DNA of 16,969 nt, from assembly GCA_900321505.1 (NCBI GenBank), contig ONWK01000192.1:1-16969 (forward strand). The letters are read 5' to 3'. The DNA is from an uncultured Eubacteriales bacterium. GTDB taxonomy: Bacteria > Bacillota > Clostridia > Lachnospirales > Lachnospiraceae. Under the pieces are notes generated by a model, which did no database searches, had not been told where the DNA came from, and saw nothing but the letters and a program-made list of their open reading frames with translations. The stretch's first letter is position 1; each line of letters opens with the position of its first letter. Made by a program: the position numbers and the translations under genes. Below, in pieces: positions 1 to 6,469 of the stretch.

Positions 1-2246
1 AATACATTATGCAGCGCTCTGAAGCTGAAGATGATCAGTGCCACACAGAGCAGGATAACGGAACGCTTGTAATTCGTAAGAGGCCTGGATATCTTTACTA
101 TGATCATGATACCCACGATACAGAGGAGGATCGCGGAGGTTGTCTGGATCTCTTCCTGAGTAACGCCGAATTGCTGACCGAAGAATACCATCGCAAGGAC
201 TATCAGAACATCCGTCAGTGCGGCTGGTAATGCACGCAGCATGACATTTTTCATGAAGTGTCCTCTGATCAGGAAATGATCGGGAACCTGGGACAGCATG
301 AATGCGGGGAGTCCGATGGTAAAGGCGCTTATCAGTGTCAGCTGTGAGGGGGTCAGAGGATAGACCACCGCAAAGCCTATGGTAAGCAGTGAGAGCAGCA
401 GGGAGAAAATGTTCTTCACAAGGAAGAGGCTTCCCGAACGCTCCATATTGTTTACTACCTGACGGCCTTCCATAACGACCTCGGGCATGTGTACGAAGTC
501 GGAATCCAGAAGCACAAGCTGGGCGGCCTGAACTGCGGCCTCGCTTCCCGAAGCCATGGCTACGGAACAGTCGGCATCCTTAAGGGCAAGGATATCATTG
601 ACACCGTCACCGGTCATCGCAACTGTGTGACCGTGCTCCTGAAGAGCCTTGACGAACTTGCGTTTCTGTTCAGGCGTAACGCGTCCGAATACCGTATAGG
701 TTTCCACGGCCTTCTTTATGGATTCGTCTGTTGTAAGTGTGGAGGCATCCACATATTTTTCGGCGCCGTTGACACCTGCCTGTTTTGCTACCTCTGATAC
801 GGTAATGGGGTTATCGCCGGAGATGACCTTTACAGTAACGCCTTCACGCTCAAAGAAGCTGAAGGTCGCAGGCGCCGTGCTCCGGACGGGATTCGTTATC
901 AGTACCAGCGCCCTGGCATGGCATTTTGCGGTCAGAGCCTTTCCGTCAGGAGTTCCGTCATATTCCGCGAAGGCAAGAACACGATAGCCGCGGCGGCTGT
1001 GAAGCTCGATCTCTTCACGGTAATTCTGGTATTCCTCTCTCAGTACGAACTCGGGAGCGCCAAGTACATAGGATGCTTTCTCAAGTGTAACACTTGAGTA
1101 CTTAAACTCTGATGAGAAATCGGTATGTCCTACGATATTGGCATCCGTGGGGGTTGTGAAATAATCCTTCAGCGCGGCCATGGTGATATTGTCGGCTGAC
1201 TGGGCGGCGGCAAAATCACAGAGGAGATCGTGTATCTCATCGCGGTCCTGTCCCTCCACGGGGATAAAATCCGTGACCTTCATGGTATTCTCGGTTATGG
1301 TACCGGTTTTATCCACACATAGCACATTTACGCGGGCCAGGGTCTCTATACATTTCATATCATGCACAAGAACCTTTTTGCCGGCAAGGCGCACGGTACT
1401 GAGCACAAGGGTGATGCTGGCGAGAAGGAAGAGTCCCTCGGGGATCATTCCTATAACGGAGGCAACAGCCGCCCGGATACTTTCCTGATAGGTAAGATTG
1501 TTTATCGCGTAGGACTGGAAAAACTGCAGGCCGCCGATGGGGATGATGATGAAACCGGCGATCTTGACGATCTTGTTAAGGGAGCGGATCATCTCCGACT
1601 GCTCTCCGGATTTCTGCTTCTTTGCCTGAAGAGTGAGCTTGGAAATGTAGGAATCCGCGCCGACTGCAGTGAGTCTTGCCTTGCAGTTTCCTGATACGAT
1701 AAAGCTTCCGCTCATCAGCTCTGCGCCGCATTCCTTCACGATCTCATCAGCCTCGCCTGTCAGCAGCGCTTCGTTTGCGGAGACCTTTCCTTCTATAACT
1801 ACTGCATCGGCAGGGATCTGGTCGCCGGCTTTAAAAACGATGATATCATCGATGACCAGCTGGTCTGAGGGAATACTTTTTATCTCTCCGTCACGGACCA
1901 CGTTTGCAGTGGGAGCGTTGAGCACGGTAAGCTTATCGAGAGTAGACTTGGATTTCAGCTCCTGGATGATACCTATGAGGGTGTTGAAGATGATGATCGG
2001 CATGAAGGTAAGGTCCCGCCAGCTGCCGGCAACGATAAGTATTACGGCAATGATGGCGAAGATCAGGTTAAAGTATGTAAAAACATTTTCCGCGATGATC
2101 CCGCCAACGGATTTGGAGGATGCTTCAACAGGCAGATTGGCATAGCCCGCAGCCACACGTTCTTCAGCCTGGGCTGTTGTGAGACCCTGTGATGCGGAGG
2201 CCTCTATGCGTGTGATCTCTTTTCTTTCGATCTGGATTTTTTTCAT
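1..2246 (-). CDS. P-type cation-transporting ATPase, CtpE/Exp7-like, 3' end off the window
   Basis: An ATP-driven membrane cation pump. Translating the minus strand from the ATG at 2246 gives 748 uninterrupted residues before the left edge. The gene is nearly complete but has no visible stop. In order: actuator-domain TGEAD (163-167), the membrane-helix PEGL motif (269-272), the phosphorylation motif DKTGT with Asp312, and the hinge motif GDGVND (546-551). Hydrophobic helices flank these blocks, and several more follow from about residue 600. There is no N-terminal heavy-metal-binding CXXC domain, so it is not a CopA/ZntA type. The GMIPEGL context and overall layout recall the CtpE/Exp7 group; mycobacterial CtpE is linked to calcium uptake. 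The substrate here is inference only. GAGGAAA on the minus strand (2251-2257) supports the start. It is transcribed divergently from the SCIFF genes. Confidence 0.9.
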   Translation of the reverse strand, partial: MKKIQIERKEITRIEASASQGLTTAQAEERVAAGYANLPVEASSKSVGGIIAENVFTYFNLIFAIIAVILIVAGSWRDLTFMPIIIFNTLIGIIQELKSKSTLDKLTVLNAPTANVVRDGEIKSIPSDQLVIDDIIVFKAGDQIPADAVVIEGKVSANEALLTGEADEIVKECGAELMSGSFIVSGNCKARLTAVGADSYISKLTLQAKKQKSGEQSEMIRSLNKIVKIAGFIIIPIGGLQFFQSYAINNLTYQESIRAAVASVIGMIPEGLFLLASITLVLSTVRLAGKKVLVHDMKCIETLARVNVLCVDKTGTITENTMKVTDFIPVEGQDRDEIHDLLCDFAAAQSADNITMAALKDYFTTPTDANIVGHTDFSSEFKYSSVTLEKASYVLGAPEFVLREEYQNYREEIELHSRRGYRVLAFAEYDGTPDGKALTAKCHARALVLITNPVRSTAPATFSFFEREGVTVKVISGDNPITVSEVAKQAGVNGAEKYVDASTLTTDESIKKAVETYTVFGRVTPEQKRKFVKALQEHGHTVAMTGDGVNDILALKDADCSVAMASGSEAAVQAAQLVLLDSDFVHMPEVVMEGRQVVNNMERSGSLFLVKNIFSLLLSLLTIGFAVVYPLTPSQLTLISAFTIGLPAFMLSQVPDHFLIRGHFMKNVMLRALPAALTDVLIVLAMVFFGQQFGVTQEEIQTTSAILLCIVGIMIIVKISRPLTNYKRSVILLCVALIIFSFRALHNV

Positions 2247-2270
2247 GGTTTTTCCTCTTCAGTTATCCTG

Positions 2271-2297
2271 GCCGGATATCGAAAGCGTATGTCCGGC
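2271..2297 (-). other. Small hairpin in the ATPase 5' leader
   Basis: GCCGGA (2271-2276) pairs perfectly with TCCGGC (2292-2297) around a 15-nt interior that can form a few more pairs. It lies between the predicted ATPase promoter and its ribosome binding site, about 14 nt upstream of the latter. Read on the minus strand it would be part of the 5' untranslated RNA. A run of six A residues precedes it there, so it is not a terminator for the ATPase message. A regulatory role is inference. Confidence 0.25.
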
Positions 2298-2334
2298 ACA
2301 GGTCTTTTTTCGGATAAAAATGTAATCATACCTA

Positions 2335-2364
2335 TTTATAGCATATTTACAGGGACTATCGCAA
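2335..2364 (-). promoter_or_regulatory. Candidate promoter of the P-type ATPase gene
   Basis: On the minus strand, TTGCGA (2364-2359) lies 18 nt from TATAAA (2340-2335). These match 4/6 and 5/6 of the sigma-A consensus. A transcript from here would carry a leader of roughly 80 nt before the ATG at 2246. A second possible -10, TATGAT, lies a few bases further downstream, so the exact start is uncertain. Confidence 0.4.
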
Positions 2365-2372
2365 CTTTTTTG

Positions 2373-2401
2373 TTTGCATTTACAATCGGATGTGTTATAA
2401 T
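2373..2401 (+). promoter_or_regulatory. Candidate sigma-A promoter of scfA-scfB
   Basis: A perfect -10 box TATAAT (2396-2401) lies 17 nt downstream of TTTGCA (2373-2378), a 4/6 match to the -35 consensus. A start near 2408 would give a leader of about 40 nt before the scfA ATG. It is the best promoter match noticed in the window and points away from the ATPase promoter. Confidence 0.6.
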
Positions 2402-2449
2402 GTGCGATATGTGTGCCCTGATGAAAGGGATTGAAGGAGGATAATTATA

Positions 2450-2590
2450 ATGGAAAGAATCAAAACACTTACAACAACAACTTATCAGGAGACCCAGGAG
2501 AAGGGCGGCTGCGGCGAGTGCCAGACTTCATGCCAGTCTGCATGCAAGACCTCCTGTACGGTAGGAAATCAGAGCTGCGAGAATCAGTAG
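2450..2590 (+). CDS. scfA: SCIFF ranthipeptide precursor (six cysteines in 46 residues)
   Basis: A 46-residue ribosomally made peptide that the adjacent radical SAM enzyme is expected to modify. A strong GAAGGAGG (2433-2440) lies 9 nt before the ATG. The peptide has a cysteine-free leader (residues 1-20, MERIKTLTTTTYQ...) and then six cysteines at 21, 24, 28, 32, 36 and 43, the defining layout of the SCIFF family. The segment ACKTSCTV (31-38) places Cys32 and Thr37 as in the characterised clostridial SCIFF, where these two residues are joined by a thioether at a side-chain carbon of Thr. Whether that link forms here is inference from the family. scfB begins 32 nt downstream with no terminator between them. 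The mature product is poorly understood; quorum-signalling roles have been proposed for clostridial ranthipeptides. Confidence 0.95.
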   Translation: MERIKTLTTTTYQETQEKGGCGECQTSCQSACKTSCTVGNQSCENQ

Positions 2591-2612
2591 GAAGACAGTT
2601 ATACTAATTGCC

Positions 2613-2616
2613 GGAG
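2613..2616 (+). promoter_or_regulatory. Ribosome binding site fixing the scfB start
   Basis: GGAG here lies 6 nt before the ATG at 2623. An in-frame TTG at 2608 would place this site inside the gene and has no good site of its own. The ATG start also gives the MKQVHQ... opening expected for SCIFF maturases. Confidence 0.6.
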
Positions 2617-2622
2617 TGTGTA

Positions 2623-4071
2623 ATGAAACAGGTACATCAATTTCAGAATAACGGCTATAACATCGTTCTGGATGTATGCAGCGGTTCCGTGCATGTGGTG
2701 GATGATCTGGTCTACAGGCTGATCGCTCTTTATGAGGATAAGCCGAGGGAGACCGTGATCTCAGAACTGGAAAGGGAATTCCCGGAGGAGAGTCCCGAGG
2801 ATATCTCCGAAGCCTACGATGCCGTTCAGCAGCTTGTGGACGACGGCAGGCTCTTTACCGATGACAGATATCAGGATGCGGTGATAGATTTTAAGCGCCG
2901 CAAAACTGTGGTCAAGGCCCTCTGTCTGAATGTATCCCACGACTGTAACCTGGCCTGCAAATACTGCTTTGCGGGGCAGGGCGAATATCATGGCGACAGA
3001 GCGCTGATGTCTGCGGAGGTGGGCAAGGCAGCGCTTGATTTCCTGATCGCCAATTCGGGTAACCGAAAGAACCTCGAGGTGGATTTCTTCGGCGGAGAGC
3101 CGCTGATGAATTTCGAGGTTGTGAAGGAACTTGTGGCATACGGAAGAAAAAGGGAAGAGGAGGCCGGAAAGCATTTCAGGTTTACTCTTACCACCAACGG
3201 TGTGCTCCTGAATGATGAGGTCACGGAGTTCGCGAATAAAGAGCTGAAGAATGTGGTACTCTCCATCGACGGAAGACGCGAGGTTAATGATGCCATGCGT
3301 CCGACGAGGAACGGAAAGGGCAGCTATGACCTTATCCTTCCGAAATATAAGGAGTTTCAGAAGAAACGAAATGGTGAGTATTATATAAGAGGAACCTTTA
3401 CACACCACAATCTTGATTTCGCCGAGGATGTAAAGACATTTATCAGGGAGGGCTTCAAGGTTATCTCCATGGAGCCTGTGGTCGCGCCTCCGGAGGAGGA
3501 TTATGCGATCCGTGAGGAGGACGTGCCGAAGCTCTGCGAACAGTATGATATACTGGCGAAGACCCTGGTGGACGAAGCACGGAGCGGAAATCCGGTAACA
3601 TTTTTCCATTTTATGATCGATCTTACAGGCGGACCATGTGTGTATAAAAGGCTGTCCGGCTGCGGTTCTGGAACCGAATATCTTGCAGTCACACCCTGGG
3701 GTGATCTCTATCCCTGCCATCAGTTCGTCGGAAATGAAGCTTTCCGTCTGGGTGATGTATGGAAGGGCATAGAAAAGACTGAGATAGTGGATGAATTCAA
3801 ATGCAATAATGTATACGCAAAGGAGAAATGCAGAACCTGCTTTGCGAGATTTTATTGCAGCGGAGGCTGCGCGGCCAATGCATACTCATTCCACGGTAAG
3901 ATACTCGAAGCCTATGATATAGGCTGTGAACTGGAACGTAAGAGAGTCGAATGCGCGCTGATGATGAAGGCTGCGCTTGCGGATATGAAAAAACCTGCGG
4001 AAACGGCCCCGGACTGCGAAGACCGGGAAAGCTGTGACGTGGAGGATATCTGCCATTCCGGAAAGGAATGA
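2623..4071 (+). CDS. scfB: SCIFF peptide maturase, radical SAM/SPASM protein
   Basis: A cytoplasmic radical SAM enzyme (482 residues) that installs thioether links in the SCIFF peptide. Residues 1-90 resemble the precursor-recognition domain of such maturases (LDVCSGSVHVVDDLVYRL near the start). The radical SAM cluster motif CNLACKYC has Cys108, Cys112 and Cys115, followed by GGEP. The SPASM region (about 339-444) is cysteine-rich: 339, 347, 365, 394, 403, 406, 412, 416, 435 and 444, including CRTCFARFYCSGGC. These would hold two auxiliary iron-sulfur clusters. The usual family domains are all present. The last 25 residues are an acidic tail with three more cysteines (465, 471, 477), which I do not regard as part of the core fold. 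The gene follows scfA by 32 nt and very probably shares its transcript. The family call is firm; the exact crosslink pattern is not visible. Confidence 0.95.
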   Translation: MKQVHQFQNNGYNIVLDVCSGSVHVVDDLVYRLIALYEDKPRETVISELEREFPEESPEDISEAYDAVQQLVDDGRLFTDDRYQDAVIDFKRRKTVVKALCLNVSHDCNLACKYCFAGQGEYHGDRALMSAEVGKAALDFLIANSGNRKNLEVDFFGGEPLMNFEVVKELVAYGRKREEEAGKHFRFTLTTNGVLLNDEVTEFANKELKNVVLSIDGRREVNDAMRPTRNGKGSYDLILPKYKEFQKKRNGEYYIRGTFTHHNLDFAEDVKTFIREGFKVISMEPVVAPPEEDYAIREEDVPKLCEQYDILAKTLVDEARSGNPVTFFHFMIDLTGGPCVYKRLSGCGSGTEYLAVTPWGDLYPCHQFVGNEAFRLGDVWKGIEKTEIVDEFKCNNVYAKEKCRTCFARFYCSGGCAANAYSFHGKILEAYDIGCELERKRVECALMMKAALADMKKPAETAPDCEDRESCDVEDICHSGKE

Positions 4072-4159
4072 CAGGTTTTATCTTATATTTAACCGGGAAA
4101 CCGGAAGCAGTACATAAGCTGCGGAGGAAGTCCGCGGCAGGTAGTTAAGGAGTGAAACC

Positions 4160-6397
4160 ATGAAGAAAGCAAAGAGAAATGCGGTGCTGGCCCTGATCAT
4201 CTTTGTTCTGCTCGTGGCCGGAATGGTATATACCATTATCTTCGGACTTGGTTCCGACAAGGCAGGACGCGCAGAGGACATTATACTGGGTCTTGATCTT
4301 AGGGGCGGCGTCAGCGTCACCTATGAGATCGTTGAAGATGATGCATCCGACGCAGCTATCGCAGCAACACAGGACAAGCTGCAGCGAAGAGTTGATAACT
4401 ACAGTACCGATGGTGAGGTTTACCGTGAAGGCAGTAACCGTCTTACTGTTGAGATCCCTGTAGATACCAGCAAGTATGACCCGAACGAGATCCTGGATTC
4501 TCTGGGACGTCCCGGTACACTTGAATTCATCGATTCTGAGAATATCGAAGGCTTCAGCAGCAACGGACCTTATGAAGCTGCGCTGACAGGTGCTGATGTA
4601 AAGGAAGCGACTGCAGGCATCAGAGAGGATCAGACGAAGGGTACCAAGGAAAATGTAGTATCCCTCCAGTTTACAGATGAAGGAGCTAAGAAATTTGCGA
4701 CTGTTACAGCCGCAAGTGTCGGCAAGCCTCTTTACATCGTATATGACGGCCAGATCGTAAGCGCACCGAATGTTAATGAAGCTATCAACGGCGGCAGTGC
4801 CGAAATCAACGGTCTTGATTCATACGAAGAGGCGGAATCCCTTGCAAGCACCATCAAGATCGGCGCCCTTCCCCTTACTCTCCGTGAACTCCGTTCACAG
4901 GTAGTAGGCGCGAAGCTGGGTACAGATGCGGTTAATACATCACTTCTTGCAGGTGCGATCGGTCTCGGTATCGTATTCCTGATCATGATCATTGTATTCC
5001 GTTTCCCCGGATTCATTGCATCTATCGCGCTTTCCGTATATGTTATCCTTGAGCTGTTCTTCCTGCAGACACTGGGTATCTCCCTTACCCTTCCGGGTAT
5101 AGCGGGTATCATCCTGTCCATAGGTATGGCCGTGGATGCAAATGTCATCATCTTCACCCGTATCAAGGAGGAGATCGCTGACGGAAAGACAGTAAAGACA
5201 GCTATCAAGAACGGTTTCTCAAAGGCCTTCTCAGCCATCTTCGATGGCAACGTAACGACCATCATCGCAGGTGTCGTTCTTCTCTGGATGGGTTCCGGTT
5301 CGGTTAAGGGCTTTGCCAAGACCCTTATCTTAGGTATCCTTCTCTCCATGTTCACGGCACTTGTTATCACCCGTGTACTTCTGGGCGCATTTGCAAATCT
5401 GGGTGTTACGAACAAGAAGCTTTACGGACAGGCAAAGACAAGAAAGGTAATAAAGTTCACAAGAGCCTTCAAGTTTACCGGCTTACTGTCCATTATCCTT
5501 ATCGTCGGCGGTGTTGCCTTCATGTTTGTGAATAAGAACATGGATCACCGTGGGGAGATGCTGAACTACAGTCTTGAGTTCAGCGGCGGTACATCTACAA
5601 CCGTAACCTTTGACAAGCAGTATACCCTGGCAGAGGCTGAGAGCGAGATCGCGCCTGTGATCGCAGATGCAGCAGGCATTCAGGCTGCCACCATCCAGAT
5701 CCAGACAGTTGATAATACAAATCAGATAGTATTCAAGACCTCTGAGCTGAATGAGTCCGCACGTACGGCTGTCAACAAGGCTCTTGAGGATAAGTTCGGT
5801 CTGACGGATGACAAGATCGATTCCCAGAACATAAGCAGCACGATCTCAAGTGAAATGCAGAGAGACGCGATCATCGCAGTGGTAGTGGCATCCATACTGA
5901 TGCTGATCTACATTGCCCTCCGGTTCTCGGATGTACGCTTCGGTGCGGCAGCCGTTATCGCGCTCATACACGACGTCATGATAGTGTTCATGGTTTATTC
6001 CGTGGCATATCTGAGCGTAGGCGGTACATTTATCGCATGTATGCTTACCATTGTAGGTTACTCCATCAACGCTACGATCATCATCTTCGACCGTATCCGT
6101 GAGAACCTGAAGAGCATGAAGGATGATTACGATGTCATTGTGGATACGAGTATTTCACAGACACTGACGAGAAATATCTACTCCACGCTGACAACCTTCT
6201 CGACAATACTTATGCTTTATATTGTCGGTGTTGCTTCACTTAAGGAGTTCACGCTGACACTTATCGCAGGACTTCTCTGCGGTCTGTATTCCTCCATCTT
6301 CATCACAGGCCCGCTGTGGCTGTTCCTGAAGAAGCATATCGGAAGGAAGAAGGCTTCGCCGGATAAGGATGCTAATAAGCAGCCGGCCAAGGCATAA
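4160..6397 (+). CDS. secDF: SecDF fused protein translocase subunit
   Basis: Membrane partner of SecYEG that uses the proton gradient to help pull exported proteins across the membrane. SecD and SecF are fused in one 745-residue chain, as in Bacillus. The SecD half has a first helix (about 11-30), the periplasmic-type domain beginning LDLRGGVSVTYE, and GMAVDANVIIF with Asp326, the conserved intramembrane acid. The SecF half begins near 435 with LEFSGGTSTTV and carries GYSINATIIIFDRIREN. The residue that is Asp in E. coli and Thermus SecF is Ala638 here, while the partner Arg is kept (Arg671 in SQTLTR). AAGGAG (4147-4152) lies 7 nt before the ATG. The 88-nt gap after scfB has no convincing promoter or terminator, so read-through from the SCIFF genes is likely. 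The call is secure; the effect of Ala638 is open. Confidence 0.96.
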   Translation: MKKAKRNAVLALIIFVLLVAGMVYTIIFGLGSDKAGRAEDIILGLDLRGGVSVTYEIVEDDASDAAIAATQDKLQRRVDNYSTDGEVYREGSNRLTVEIPVDTSKYDPNEILDSLGRPGTLEFIDSENIEGFSSNGPYEAALTGADVKEATAGIREDQTKGTKENVVSLQFTDEGAKKFATVTAASVGKPLYIVYDGQIVSAPNVNEAINGGSAEINGLDSYEEAESLASTIKIGALPLTLRELRSQVVGAKLGTDAVNTSLLAGAIGLGIVFLIMIIVFRFPGFIASIALSVYVILELFFLQTLGISLTLPGIAGIILSIGMAVDANVIIFTRIKEEIADGKTVKTAIKNGFSKAFSAIFDGNVTTIIAGVVLLWMGSGSVKGFAKTLILGILLSMFTALVITRVLLGAFANLGVTNKKLYGQAKTRKVIKFTRAFKFTGLLSIILIVGGVAFMFVNKNMDHRGEMLNYSLEFSGGTSTTVTFDKQYTLAEAESEIAPVIADAAGIQAATIQIQTVDNTNQIVFKTSELNESARTAVNKALEDKFGLTDDKIDSQNISSTISSEMQRDAIIAVVVASILMLIYIALRFSDVRFGAAAVIALIHDVMIVFMVYSVAYLSVGGTFIACMLTIVGYSINATIIIFDRIRENLKSMKDDYDVIVDTSISQTLTRNIYSTLTTFSTILMLYIVGVASLKEFTLTLIAGLLCGLYSSIFITGPLWLFLKKHIGRKKASPDKDANKQPAKA

Positions 6398-6420
6398 AAA
6401 GAGGTCGCTCACATCCTGTA

Positions 6421-6452
6421 AATAAAGCCACAGGCAAGCCTGTGGCTTTATT
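6421..6452 (+). terminator. Perfect 14-bp hairpin after secDF, probable intrinsic terminator or attenuator
   Basis: AATAAAGCCACAGG (6421-6434), loop CAAG, CCTGTGGCTTTATT (6439-6452): all 14 pairs match. The 3' arm ends TTTATT and the 5' arm begins AATAAA, so the U-rich tail is part of the stem and the element could act on either strand. It starts 23 nt after the secDF stop and ends only 4 nt before the recJ ribosome binding site. Because little room remains for a separate recJ promoter, partial termination or RNA stabilisation are both possible. Confidence 0.65.
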
Positions 6453-6469
6453 ACGTAAAGGAGTAACAT

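Noticed and set aside
489..2145. Several plus-strand open frames of about 100-160 codons
   Set aside because: All lie opposite the P-type ATPase, whose minus-strand reading frame carries every diagnostic motif.
2761..3720. Minus-strand open frame of 319 codons inside scfB
   Set aside because: Antisense shadow of the radical SAM gene.
4054..4135. Small hairpins at the scfB end and in the scfB-secDF gap (CATTCC/GGAATG, CCGG-GAAA-CCGG, GCGGA/TCCGC)
   Set aside because: Stems of only 4 to 6 bp with no T run; too weak to call terminators.
4119..4140. GGAGGAAGTCCG-like string recalling the start of bacterial RNase P RNA
   Set aside because: Only a short resemblance in an 88-nt gap; there is no room for the RNA and no further match.
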